Below are positions 35,861 through 44,918 of a stretch of 64,000 bases of DNA, piece after piece (positions within the stretch are counted from its first letter, which is position 1; each line of letters opens with the position of its first letter). The notes under the pieces were generated by a model. That model did no database searches and was not told the DNA's origin. It saw only the letters and a program-made list of their open reading frames with translations. Source of the stretch: Thalassospira lucentensis MCCC 1A00383 = DSM 14000 (GTDB lineage: Bacteria > Pseudomonadota > Alphaproteobacteria > Rhodospirillales > Thalassospiraceae); assembly GCF_000421265.1 (NCBI RefSeq), contig NZ_ATWN01000002.1, positions 186,001 through 250,000 of the forward strand, read 5' to 3'. The position numbers were made by a program, and so were the translations under genes.

Positions 35861-37810
35861 ATGAGCAGCAATATTCCCGATTATGCAGATGTCCAGGCAA
35901 TGGATACCTTTCCAAAGGTGCTGGCCTATAACGCGCGCAACTGGGGCAGCGACGTTGCCATGCGCGAAAAAGAATTCGGCATCTGGCAGGAGTTCACCTG
36001 GAAAGATTACAACGACCGCGTCAAATGGATGACACTTGGCATGCGGGCTCTTGGCATTGGGCAGGGCGACGTTGTTGGTATTATCGGTGAAAACCGACCC
36101 GAATGGGTATGGGCCGAGATTTCAGCTCACGCGTTGCGTGGCATGTCTGTAGGCCTTTATCAGGACAGCCTGCATGAAGAAGTCGCTTACCTGATTACCT
36201 ATTCCGGTGCGCGGATCCTGATTGCCGAAGACGAAGAGCAATGTGACAAGCTGATTGAGCTTGGCGATGACATCCCAACAGTTGATCATATTGTCTATTG
36301 CGACCCGCGTGGCATGCGCAAATATGACGATCCACGTCTTTTGGATGTTGAAAATCTCTATGAAATGGGGCGCGCGCTCGAAGCGCAAGACCCCGGTTTA
36401 TATGATAAGATGGTTGTCGATACCCGCGGCGATGAATGCGCGATCCTTTGCACCACTTCAGGGACGACGTCCAAGCCGAAAATGGCGATGTTGAACTCCG
36501 GCGATTTCCTTGATCATTGTGCGGCATATCTGCGGGCCGATCCGAAATATCCCGGTGACGACTATGTTTCGGTTCTTCCGCTGCCGTGGATTATGGAGCA
36601 GGTCTATGTTGTTGGTCAGTCGCTGATCAGCCGTCAGATCGTCAATTTCGTCGAAGAGCAGGAAACCATGATGGAGGACCTGCGTGAGATTGGTCCGAAT
36701 TTTGTCCTGCTTGCGCCACGTGTTTGGGAAACCATTGCCGCTGACGTGCGGGCGCGCATGATGGACTCAACACCGTTCAAGCAGAAAATGTACGATGTTG
36801 GCATGGCGCTGGCGCGCACGGCCTTGGACAATGGTGGTCATTCCAAACTGGCTGACATCATTCTGATGAGTGCGCTGAAAGACCGATTGGGCTTTACCAA
36901 TTTGCGCTCAGCCGCCACCGGTGGTGCGGCGATTGGGCCGGAAACCTTTAAGTTCTTTCACGCGATGGGTGTTCCGCTGCGCCAGCTTTATGGTCAGACC
37001 GAGCTGTGCGGCGCCTATACCATTCATCAGCCCGGTGACATTGATTTTGATACGGTCGGTGTTGCCTTTGATAATTCCGAAATCAAAGTCATCAATACCG
37101 ATGAAAACGGAGTTGGCGAAATCGTTGCCCGGACATCGGGCATGTTCACCAGCTACTATAAAAATCAGGCTGCCTATGACGAGGATGTCAGGGATGGCTG
37201 GATGCATACCGGGGATGCCGGATACTTCAAGGACGCCAACAAGCACCTTGTGGTGATCGACCGGATGAAGGATCTGGCGGAAACCTCGACCGGGGTGCGG
37301 TACTCGCCGCAGTTTATTGAAAACAAACTGAAATTCTCGCCGTTTATTGCCGAGGCGGTGATCCTGGGCAAGGACCTGCCGTTCCTGTCGACGATGATCT
37401 GTATCCGCTATTCGATCATGGCCAAATGGGCCGAGCAGCGCGGCATTGCCTTTACCAACTACACCAACCTTTCGGCCCAGCCGCAGGTCTACGACATGAT
37501 TGTCGATGAAGTGCGTCAGGTGAATGAAACCTTGCCCGAAGCACAGCGCATCAAGCGGTTCTTGCTATTGTACAAGGAACTTGATGCTGATGACGGCGAA
37601 CTGACCCGGACCCGCAAGGTGCGCCGCAGTGTCGTTGCCGAGAAATACGCCGACATCATCGACGCGGTGTACGCCGGAAATGACAAGGTTGATATTGACA
37701 CCATGATCACCTTCCAGGACGGGTCAAAAACTCGCATTCAGACGAGTGTCCGGGTGATCGATCTTGATGAAAACAAGGCCGCACAGATGGCCCCGAAAGC
37801 GGCCGAATAG
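35861..37810 (+). CDS. Long-chain-type acyl-CoA synthetase (AMP-forming)
   Basis: The protein has 649 residues, the size of the long-chain acyl-CoA synthetase (FAA1-like) group. The ATP loop CTTSGTTSKPKMAML, the adenylate motif LRQLYGQTELCGAY, and TGDAGYFKDANKHLVVIDRMKD with the hinge Asp/Arg are all intact. It activates a carboxylic acid to its CoA thioester with ATP in the cytoplasm, perhaps at the membrane. It sits between the ATPase and permease genes, so activation is probably coupled to uptake. The C-terminus is close to the LivH start with a 62-base gap. The acid could be a fatty or aromatic acid. Confidence 0.93.
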   Translation: MSSNIPDYADVQAMDTFPKVLAYNARNWGSDVAMREKEFGIWQEFTWKDYNDRVKWMTLGMRALGIGQGDVVGIIGENRPEWVWAEISAHALRGMSVGLYQDSLHEEVAYLITYSGARILIAEDEEQCDKLIELGDDIPTVDHIVYCDPRGMRKYDDPRLLDVENLYEMGRALEAQDPGLYDKMVVDTRGDECAILCTTSGTTSKPKMAMLNSGDFLDHCAAYLRADPKYPGDDYVSVLPLPWIMEQVYVVGQSLISRQIVNFVEEQETMMEDLREIGPNFVLLAPRVWETIAADVRARMMDSTPFKQKMYDVGMALARTALDNGGHSKLADIILMSALKDRLGFTNLRSAATGGAAIGPETFKFFHAMGVPLRQLYGQTELCGAYTIHQPGDIDFDTVGVAFDNSEIKVINTDENGVGEIVARTSGMFTSYYKNQAAYDEDVRDGWMHTGDAGYFKDANKHLVVIDRMKDLAETSTGVRYSPQFIENKLKFSPFIAEAVILGKDLPFLSTMICIRYSIMAKWAEQRGIAFTNYTNLSAQPQVYDMIVDEVRQVNETLPEAQRIKRFLLLYKELDADDGELTRTRKVRRSVVAEKYADIIDAVYAGNDKVDIDTMITFQDGSKTRIQTSVRVIDLDENKAAQMAPKAAE

Positions 37811-37872
37811 GCCGCCAATAAACTGTGGTTCCGCGCCAAAGGCACCGGGGCCGCCATTACAGGGATGGCAAC

Positions 37873-38766
37873 ATGAATTTCGAACTTCTGTTCCAGCTTT
37901 TGCTGAATGGGTTGATCGTCGGGACACTGTATGGCGTCGTCGCCATGTGCTTCGTGCTGATCTATAAATCGACCCAGATCGTCAATTTCGCCCAAGGTGA
38001 GTTCCTTTTGATCGGGGCGTGGGTTTGTTACGCCTTCCTTGTCGAGATGCACATGCCGTTCTGGATGGGGTTCCTGTTTACACTGCTGTTCATGATGGTG
38101 TTTGGCATTGTTCTGCAGATGGTTGTGCTGCGCCCGATGATTGGCGAACCGATCATTTCCGTGATTATGGTGACCATCGGGCTTTCGATCTTTTTCCAGG
38201 CGGCAACCAAATGGATATTCGGGGCAACCACCGCGACCTATCCGCAGGTGTTTGAAACCCGTTCTTTGAACGTGCTCGGGATGCAGATCGAGACGGCCTA
38301 TATCATGAGCTTTGTGATCTCATTGTTCATCATGGCCGGGTTCTATTGGTTCTTTAAGTATTCCAAGCTTGGCCTTGCGATGCGCGCCACCGCGTTTGAT
38401 CAGCAGGTTGCCCAAAGTCTGGGGATTTCTGTCAAAACCGTATTTGCCATGTCATGGGCGATTTCCGCCCTTGTATCTGGGGTTGCCGGGATCGTGATCG
38501 GGATGGTCAATGGTGTGTCATCGGCATTGTCAGTGATCGGGATCAAGGTGTTCCCGGCGGTTATTCTGGGCGGACTTGATTCGATTGTCGGCGCGATTGT
38601 TGGCGGGGTGATTATTGGTTTGCTTGAAAATACGGCCGAGTTTGTCGATGGCCAGTACCTGCATTGGGGCAACCTGTTCTCGATCGCACCGTTCTATGTG
38701 TTGATCATAATTTTGTGCATCAAGCCTTATGGCCTGTTTGGCACCAAAGATATCGAACGTATCTAA
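37873..38766 (+). CDS. ABC transporter permease, LivH type
   Basis: The protein has 297 residues and about eight membrane helices. The start LLLNGLIVGTLYGVVAMCFVLIYKSTQIVNFAQGEF is typical of LivH, with the coupling-helix region AMRATAFDQQVAQSLGISVKTVF. The C-terminus has FPAVILGGLDSIVGAIVGG. It forms the transmembrane channel with the LivM-like protein. The start at 37873 is chosen because the conserved N-terminus begins there; the frame reaches 37825 with unrelated basic sequence. Confidence 0.94.
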   Translation: MNFELLFQLLLNGLIVGTLYGVVAMCFVLIYKSTQIVNFAQGEFLLIGAWVCYAFLVEMHMPFWMGFLFTLLFMMVFGIVLQMVVLRPMIGEPIISVIMVTIGLSIFFQAATKWIFGATTATYPQVFETRSLNVLGMQIETAYIMSFVISLFIMAGFYWFFKYSKLGLAMRATAFDQQVAQSLGISVKTVFAMSWAISALVSGVAGIVIGMVNGVSSALSVIGIKVFPAVILGGLDSIVGAIVGGVIIGLLENTAEFVDGQYLHWGNLFSIAPFYVLIIILCIKPYGLFGTKDIERI

Positions 38767-38784
38767 GGGACGAGGAAATAAACG

Positions 38785-39858
38785 ATGGCTGGATTTTCGA
38801 TGCGTCCCTGCGGTGATTTCCGAACGACATATCGGCAAGATACCCGCATTTTTGATACAACTGTTGTGCGCAATGCCGCCATTCTTGGCATCATAGCCGT
38901 GGCCCTGATCCCGTTTGTTCTGGATGGCTATTACGTCAACTTGTTCATTCAGATTTCCTATTTTGCCATTGCCGCATTGGGGCTGAATATTCTGGTGGGT
39001 TTCACCGGCCAGATTTCATTGGGGCACGCGGCATTCTTTGGCTTTGGGGCATTTGCGTCGGCCTGGATCAATAACACCACGGGCATTCCGGTGTTGTTGT
39101 CGATCCCGCTGGCCGGTTTGATGACGGCTGCGGTTGGTTTGCTGTTTGGTCTTCCTGCTGCGCGGATCAAGGGGCTGTATCTGGCGATTGCCACCCTTGC
39201 CGCCCAGTTCATCCTCGAAGATTTCTTTGCCCGTGCGAACTGGTTTACCGGTGGATCCTATGGGGCGGCGGCCAATCCGGTGAATGTGTTTGGTTATGAA
39301 ATCTATGATGATTTCAGCTTCTTCTACGTCTGCTTGTTCTTCTTGGTGGTGATGTATCTTCTGGGCACCAACCTGATGCGGACCCGTGATGGCCGCGCGT
39401 TTGTGGCTGTGCGTGACCATTACCTGTCTGCTGAAATCATGGGCATCAATCTGACGAAATATCGTCTGATGAGTTTTGCGATTTCATCGTTTTATGCCGG
39501 GATCGGTGGGGCAATGTATGGCCATTATCTTGGCTTTGTCTCAGCCGAGGGTTTCACCATCCTGCTGTCGATCCAGTTCCTAGGCATGATCATTATCGGT
39601 GGTCTTGGCTCGGTAAAGGGGACGCTTATGGGCACTGTCTTTATGGTGTTGTTGCCCGAAGTGATGGAAAGCGGTGTCAGCGCACTCAGTGTTTTCGACT
39701 GGGCAAGTTCGACGGATGTGACCGACGGGCTGGCTTATATCAAGGAGATGGCGATCGGTCTGGCCATTATCCTTTTCCTGATCTTTGAGCCGGATGGGCT
39801 TGCCCATCGCTGGCAACAGATCAGGGCGTACTGGAAGCTTTATCCCTTCTCGTACTGA
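38785..39858 (+). CDS. ABC transporter permease, LivM type
   Basis: The protein has 357 residues with about nine or ten membrane helices after a polar N-terminus of about 25 residues. Family landmarks are ALGLNILVGFTGQISLGHAAFFGFGAF, the coupling-helix segment GRAFVAVRDHYLSAEIMGINLTKYR, and FLGMIIIGGLGSVKGTLMG. It pairs with the LivH-type permease encoded 18 bases upstream. The stop lies 110 bases before the binding-protein start, and this gap holds a hairpin. Confidence 0.94.
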   Translation: MAGFSMRPCGDFRTTYRQDTRIFDTTVVRNAAILGIIAVALIPFVLDGYYVNLFIQISYFAIAALGLNILVGFTGQISLGHAAFFGFGAFASAWINNTTGIPVLLSIPLAGLMTAAVGLLFGLPAARIKGLYLAIATLAAQFILEDFFARANWFTGGSYGAAANPVNVFGYEIYDDFSFFYVCLFFLVVMYLLGTNLMRTRDGRAFVAVRDHYLSAEIMGINLTKYRLMSFAISSFYAGIGGAMYGHYLGFVSAEGFTILLSIQFLGMIIIGGLGSVKGTLMGTVFMVLLPEVMESGVSALSVFDWASSTDVTDGLAYIKEMAIGLAIILFLIFEPDGLAHRWQQIRAYWKLYPFSY

Positions 39859-39873
39859 TAAATACCGCCGAAG

Positions 39874-39905
39874 CCCGTTTCGCTAAAAACCAAAAAAGAA
39901 ACGGG
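39874..39905 (+). promoter_or_regulatory. Stem-loop upstream of the binding-protein gene
   Basis: CCCGTTTC (39874-39881) pairs perfectly with GAAACGGG (39898-39905) around a 16-base A-rich loop, 63 bases before the start of the substrate-binding protein. It has no T run, so it is more likely an RNA stability or processing element than a terminator. Confidence 0.5.
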
Positions 39906-39968
39906 ATCAAAATCGGTGAAGACCGGGAGGCTACTTTGTTTAATAAAACGTCCAAGGGAGACGTCGTG

Positions 39969-41213
39969 ATGAAACGATTGATTGCTGCAACCGCGATGGT
40001 TGCGACCAGCTTGTCGATGGCGGCAGCCAAGGCAGATGACGATATGGTGTTTGTTGGTCATTTGATGGATATTACCGGCCCGACCGGTTTTATCGGCAAG
40101 TTTTATGCTGATGGTGTCCGTGACGCGCTGTCCTACATCAATACCCATGGTGGGATTGATGGCACGGTTCTGGATTCAGAATCTATTGATTACGCTTATA
40201 AAGTTCCGCAGGCGATTGCGAACTATAAGAAATGGCTTTCACGTAACGACATGGTTGCAATGCAAGGCTGGGGAACGGGTGATACCGAAGCCCTGATCAG
40301 CTTTGTCGCCAAGGATAAGGTGCCGGTTTATTCCGCGTCCTACTCAGGCCATCTGACCGATCCGACTGCGAAAAACCCGAAAACGGCCAAGCCGGCACCT
40401 TATAACTTCTTCTACGGTGCATCCTATTCCGATGCCTGCCGTGCAATGGTTCAGTGGGCTGCCGAAGACTGGAAGTCATCGGGCAACAGCGGCAAGCCAA
40501 TCTTCTCGCACATCGGGGACAACCATCCGTACCCGAACGCACCAAAAGAAGCCTGTGCGGAATATGCAACCGAACTTGGTTTTGAAGTTACGTCGCCAAT
40601 TGTTGTATCGATGAAGCCGGGCGATTTCAAAGCGCAGTGCCTGACGCTTAAGGAAGCTGGCACCAACTATGGCTATCTCGGTAACCTCGGCCCATCGGTT
40701 GTGTCGCTGGTGAAATCCTGTGACACGGTTGGCGCGACCCCGAAATGGCTCGCCAATATCTGGGCAGGCGATTACGAAACGCTCAAAACCATTGGGGATG
40801 TTGATAACTACATTTTCCCGGCGATGACCAGCTTCTGGAGCGACGAAGGTGTTCCGGGGATGGATTTGGTGCGCGAAATTTCGAAAATGTCCGACAACTC
40901 GGGCGAGGAATTCCGCACCCACCATTACATCCGTGGCATTTGCTCTGCTTATTACATGAAAGAAGCTATGGAATGGGCAAAGGCAAATGGCGGCATCACC
41001 GGTGAAAACATCAAGGCAGGCATGTATGCCCGCGAGATGTGGGTGCCAAAAGGTCTTGAAGGCGTTTGCATGGAAGCAACCTGGACCGCCGAAGACCATC
41101 GTGGCATCAACACCGTTAATATCTATAAAGGTTCGGCAAAAGGTGGCGAAGCGTCTGTTGAGAAGCTGACCACTGTGACCTTGCCGCGCCGTGACGATTG
41201 GCTTGGTTACTAA
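39969..41213 (+). CDS. ABC transporter substrate-binding protein, Leu/Ile/Val-binding type
   Basis: The protein has about 414 residues and a Sec signal peptide (MKRLIAATAMVATSLSMAAAKA). The type-I periplasmic binding fold follows (VFVGHLMDITGPTGFIGKFYADGVRDALSYIN). It is longer than the classical LivJ (about 370) and belongs to the group found with acyl-CoA synthetases. It captures the substrate in the periplasm. The start at 39969 has AGGGAG just upstream. Stem-loops flank the gene on both sides, which could raise its transcript level relative to the permeases. Confidence 0.93.
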   Translation: MKRLIAATAMVATSLSMAAAKADDDMVFVGHLMDITGPTGFIGKFYADGVRDALSYINTHGGIDGTVLDSESIDYAYKVPQAIANYKKWLSRNDMVAMQGWGTGDTEALISFVAKDKVPVYSASYSGHLTDPTAKNPKTAKPAPYNFFYGASYSDACRAMVQWAAEDWKSSGNSGKPIFSHIGDNHPYPNAPKEACAEYATELGFEVTSPIVVSMKPGDFKAQCLTLKEAGTNYGYLGNLGPSVVSLVKSCDTVGATPKWLANIWAGDYETLKTIGDVDNYIFPAMTSFWSDEGVPGMDLVREISKMSDNSGEEFRTHHYIRGICSAYYMKEAMEWAKANGGITGENIKAGMYAREMWVPKGLEGVCMEATWTAEDHRGINTVNIYKGSAKGGEASVEKLTTVTLPRRDDWLGY

Positions 41214-41247
41214 GGCCTACGTCTGAGTTGGTCTGAAGACGAATGTC

Positions 41248-41297
41248 TCCCGTGGTGATCGGGGACGGGCTTTATGCTCCGTCCCCGATACATGGGA
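41248..41297 (+). promoter_or_regulatory. Long stem-loop between binding-protein and LivF-type genes
   Basis: An inner perfect 11-bp stem (41258-41268 with 41279-41289) is extended by an outer 7-bp stem (41248-41254 with 41291-41297, one G-U pair). No T run follows, so it looks like a 3-prime protecting hairpin or partial terminator after the binding-protein cistron. Confidence 0.65.
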
Positions 41298-41328
41298 ACG
41301 AAACACGGATGTGATCGAAGGGGACACC

Positions 41329-42150
41329 ATGGCAGAGCCCGCCCGTAAAATCGAAAATGCCGAACCGATGCTATCGGTCAACAATATCGAAGTTGTTTAT
41401 GACGAGGTGATCCTTGTCCTGCGCGGGGTATCTCTCGAGGTTCCGCAAGGCAAAATTGTTACCCTTCTCGGTCCGAACGGAGCGGGGAAATCGACGACAC
41501 TCAAGGCGATCTCGGGCTTGCTGAAAACCGAAGACGGCGAAGTGACCCGTGGCGATATCAATTTCATGGGAAAACAGATCGCCAATGGCAATCCCGAAGA
41601 TATCGTGCGGTCCGGCCTATTTCAGGTGATGGAAGGTCGCCGTATTATTGAAGATATGACCTGTATCGAAAACCTGCGACTTGGGGCCTATACCCGCAAG
41701 GACAAGGGGGTCAAAGATGACATCGAGATGGTTTTTGACTACTTCCCGCGCCTGAGAGAACGCACTGGTCTTGCCGGATATCTTTCGGGTGGTGAGCAGC
41801 AAATGCTCGCAATTGGTCGGTCCTTGATGGCACGGCCGAAAATGATCCTGCTTGATGAACCATCGATGGGTTTGTCACCGCTTCTGGTCAAGGAAGTGTT
41901 TGGAATTATCGAAAAGATCAATCGCGATCAAGGCATTACTATGTTGATCGTTGAACAGAACGCCAACTTTGCGCTGAAAGTCGCCGATTACGGCTACATC
42001 ATGGAAAGCGGCAAGGTAGTGCTTGATGGCACACGTGACGAACTTCTCAATAATGAAGACGTTAAGGAGTTCTATCTTGGCGGTGGGTCGGAAGACCGCA
42101 AAAGCTTTAAGAACATCAAGTCATATAAACGGCGCAAACGTTGGCTATAA
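41329..42150 (+). CDS. ABC transporter ATP-binding protein, LivF type
   Basis: The protein has about 273 residues. Walker A is GPNGAGKSTTLKAISG, the signature is YLSGGEQQMLAIGRSL, Walker B is MILLDEPSMGLSP, and the switch region is IVEQNANFALKVADYGYIMESG. This is the second ATPase of the importer. It carries a basic C-terminal extension (KSYKRRKRWL) beyond the usual LivF end. ATG 41329 is preferred after AGGGGA. The next gene starts 46 bases downstream. Confidence 0.94.
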   Translation: MAEPARKIENAEPMLSVNNIEVVYDEVILVLRGVSLEVPQGKIVTLLGPNGAGKSTTLKAISGLLKTEDGEVTRGDINFMGKQIANGNPEDIVRSGLFQVMEGRRIIEDMTCIENLRLGAYTRKDKGVKDDIEMVFDYFPRLRERTGLAGYLSGGEQQMLAIGRSLMARPKMILLDEPSMGLSPLLVKEVFGIIEKINRDQGITMLIVEQNANFALKVADYGYIMESGKVVLDGTRDELLNNEDVKEFYLGGGSEDRKSFKNIKSYKRRKRWL

Positions 42151-42196
42151 CAACCATATCATGATGGTTGACGAAATTGGATGAAAGACGGGCAAA

Positions 42197-43426
42197 ATGC
42201 TAAAGACCTTTTACGACGGAAGAGAAACGCGCAAACCTGCTGATCGCGAAGTCGGGTTGATGGCAGCATTGCCGCGAATCATTCACCATGCAAAATCGCA
42301 GTCTGTGGGGTTTGGCCGGGTTCTTGTTGATGTTGATCCAAAAGCCATCACCAGCCGCGAGGCTCTGGCATCATTACCGGTCACGCGCAAATCCGATTTG
42401 ATCGATGCTCATGCGAAAGAACCGCCTTTTGCCGGATTGACTGCGACGCCGGTTCCAGCGCTTGCGCGTATTTTCCAAAGCCCGGGGCCGATTTATGATC
42501 CACAGGGCAAAGGTGATGATTGGTGGCGTATGGGGCGCGCATTTTTTGCCGCCGGGTTCCGTCCGGGCGATATCGTTCATAATTGCCTGTCCTATCATCT
42601 GACGCCGGGTGGCTTCATCTTTGACAGTGGTGCACGCGCATGTGGTTGTGTTGTGATCCCCGCTGGGGTTGGGCAAAGCGAAGCTCAGGTCAAGGCCATA
42701 AGTGATTTGAAACCGACGGGCTATTGCGGCACGCCGTCGTTTTTGAAAATCCTGATCGAAAAGGCTGAGGAGCTCGGGGCGGACATTTCGTCGATCAAGC
42801 GCGCACTGGTGTCGGGCGAAGCATTGCCCGAAACGTTACGCGACTGGTTTGCTGATCGCGGAATCGCGATGTTGCAATGTTACGCCAGTGCAGACCTTGG
42901 TTTGATTGCGTACGAAAGTGACGCCAAGGACGGCATGATCGTTGCCGAAGACATCATTCTTGAAATCGTCCGTCCGGGCACTGGCGATCCGGTGGCCGAG
43001 GGTGACGTTGGTGAAGTTGTCGTGACGTCGCTGAACATGGATTATCCGTTGATCCGCTTTGCAACCGGCGATCTGTCGGCGATTGCAGCGGGACAAAGCC
43101 CATGTGGCCGCACCAATGACCGGATTAAGGGATGGATGGGCCGTGCCGATCAGACGACCAAGGTCAAAGGCATGTTTGTTCACCCGCAACAAATTGCCGA
43201 AATCATCAAACGCCATGACGCAATTGGCAAGGCGCGCCTTGTTGTGACGCGTGAAAGCGATAATGACGTCATGACCCTGTTGTGTGAAGGCGCGGATGCC
43301 AGTCACATCGATGCCATTGGTGAAACTCTTGCCAGCGTGTGCAAGCTGCGCGGGATTGTTGAAGGCGCTGCTACCGGCAGCCTTCCCAATGATGGTAAGG
43401 TCATCGACGATAAACGGGTGCTTTAA
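42197..43426 (+). CDS. PaaK-like AMP-binding-family protein with altered ATP loop
   Basis: The protein has 409 residues and resembles phenylacetate-CoA ligases: FRPGDIVHNCLSYHLTPGG, GYCGTPSFLKILIEKAEE, LVSGEALPETLRD, IRFATGDLSAI and KGWMGRADQTTKVKGMFVHPQQI. Where PaaK has the Ser/Thr/Gly-rich ATP loop (SSGTTG), this protein has QSPGPIYDPQG. It may be a ligase of a divergent subgroup or may have lost adenylation. As the last gene of the transporter operon it could act on the transported acid, perhaps an aromatic one. A terminator follows. Confidence 0.8.
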   Translation: MLKTFYDGRETRKPADREVGLMAALPRIIHHAKSQSVGFGRVLVDVDPKAITSREALASLPVTRKSDLIDAHAKEPPFAGLTATPVPALARIFQSPGPIYDPQGKGDDWWRMGRAFFAAGFRPGDIVHNCLSYHLTPGGFIFDSGARACGCVVIPAGVGQSEAQVKAISDLKPTGYCGTPSFLKILIEKAEELGADISSIKRALVSGEALPETLRDWFADRGIAMLQCYASADLGLIAYESDAKDGMIVAEDIILEIVRPGTGDPVAEGDVGEVVVTSLNMDYPLIRFATGDLSAIAAGQSPCGRTNDRIKGWMGRADQTTKVKGMFVHPQQIAEIIKRHDAIGKARLVVTRESDNDVMTLLCEGADASHIDAIGETLASVCKLRGIVEGAATGSLPNDGKVIDDKRVL

Positions 43427-43480
43427 TAAGTAAGTTAACTAACTCATTGAAATATTATTTCATTCCCGCTCGGGAACCTT

Positions 43481-43517
43481 GATGCCGCCCGGTTTCGACC
43501 AGCGGCATCTTTTTTTT
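43481..43517 (+). terminator. Terminator of the ABC transporter operon
   Basis: GATGCCGC (43481-43488) pairs with GCGGCATC (43502-43509), followed by eight T. It ends the operon that begins at 35049 and overlaps the last codon of the convergent permease gene. A smaller hairpin (43463-43476) sits just before it. Confidence 0.85.
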
Positions 43518-44782
43518 CAGAGGGTTAAGGCGGCCTTAATGATCAACCCGCCAGCCAGCGCAATCAGGACGGCCAAAATCAGCATGTTCTTAAACGACCA
43601 TAGGGATGAGCTTCCATGGTCGTGATGCTGATGACCCGAATGATGGCCGTGCTCATGATCATTATGGTCTGATGTCTCAGACGCTGCATGTTGGTCGCGA
43701 TACCTTAACCACAGCAACAAACCACCCAAGGCGAATGCCGCAATGTTGAGGAAAAAGGTATAGTTGATGCCAAAGGCGCTAACCTCGGCGATGTCGCGAC
43801 TGCCTTCGGGGATAATGCCAATCACGGCATAGGCATAATGCAGGGTCAGGGCGGTTACGACGATACTGGCATACATGATCGCAGCGATATAAAGCGCTGC
43901 TTTCCAGCCATAGTAGCGTGCGTTGACCTTCACCAGCGGTGGTACCATCAGGTCAGAGTATATAAAGCCCATAATACCGGCAAAACTGACACCCCCGGCA
44001 CTCAGTACAGTTGCAAGCGGGATGTTGCCCATGGATCCGATAAAGGTAGCTGCGGCGACAAATGGAGCAATCAGGGCATTTTCCAGAACGACCAGAAACG
44101 GCATATTTGCCTGATCACCCGAAGCAGCGTCGGCCATAAACAATGTTTGCCAAACCTGATTTGGGACGAATACGGCAATAAAGCCCGCAATCGTGAAACC
44201 GATCAGGATTTCGCGCCAGACCATCTGCCATTCCATGGCAAACCGGGTGCCAACCTGTTGCCAGCCCTTGAGTGACTTAATGCGTTTTTTCCAGTCAAAA
44301 TCTTCTTCGTCTTGATTGCCTGCATCGTCGGCATGCTTTTTGGCCGCATTGATTAATTTCTCAGGGTACGTCAAGCGGATCAAAAGGGCGGAGATGGCAA
44401 TCATCAGAATGCCACCGACAAGTTCGGCGGCAAGGTATTCCCACCCCAAAAACAGGAAAATCAGAACGCCAAGCTCAATCACCAGATTGGTTGATGCAAA
44501 CATGAATGCGACGGTGGCAATAAAATGCGCGCCTTTTTGGAAAAGTGACCGAGCTGCCGAAAGGGCTGCGAATGAGCACGAACTTGAAACCGCACCAAAC
44601 AGGCCCGCAAGAGACACACTTCGAAGATTGGCATCTCCCATCTGGTTGGTCAGACGTTTCTTGGGGACGAAAACCTGAATGGCGGCACTAATGGCGTAAC
44701 CAAGGACAAAGGCCCATAATGCGTTCCAGAAGAAGCCAATGGCGGTGATGACACCGTTTGCATATTGATCCAGGAGGGGCAT
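43517..44782 (-). CDS. Permease with His-rich loop (DUF318/ArsP-like)
   Basis: The protein has about 421 residues and roughly ten membrane helices. It is built as two related halves, each with a helix pair carrying a polar motif (GAVSSSCSFAALSAARSL in the first, ATFIGSMGNIPLATVLSAGG in the second), like the DUF318/ArsP permeases. The usual CSCG of ArsP is changed to SSCSF. A cytoplasmic or periplasmic loop near the C-terminus is strongly His/Asp-rich (DHNDHEHGHHSGHQHHDHG), which suggests metal binding. It may export a metal or metalloid. ATG 44782 follows GGAG. It diverges from an MFS transporter. Confidence 0.8.
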   Translation of the reverse strand: MPLLDQYANGVITAIGFFWNALWAFVLGYAISAAIQVFVPKKRLTNQMGDANLRSVSLAGLFGAVSSSCSFAALSAARSLFQKGAHFIATVAFMFASTNLVIELGVLIFLFLGWEYLAAELVGGILMIAISALLIRLTYPEKLINAAKKHADDAGNQDEEDFDWKKRIKSLKGWQQVGTRFAMEWQMVWREILIGFTIAGFIAVFVPNQVWQTLFMADAASGDQANMPFLVVLENALIAPFVAAATFIGSMGNIPLATVLSAGGVSFAGIMGFIYSDLMVPPLVKVNARYYGWKAALYIAAIMYASIVVTALTLHYAYAVIGIIPEGSRDIAEVSAFGINYTFFLNIAAFALGGLLLWLRYRDQHAASETSDHNDHEHGHHSGHQHHDHGSSSLWSFKNMLILAVLIALAGGLIIKAALTL

Positions 44783-44918
44783 AGGGCGCTCCGGTTCTAT
44801 TGCAAGGTTGCATTTCCTAGTATTTCTGAACGGTTGAAACCCCAAACAGTTCCAAGATAGTCATTCTTGGCCTTCTGTGTATTATGGCCCGAACGCGTAC
44901 AAATCGGTCGGAGAAGGC

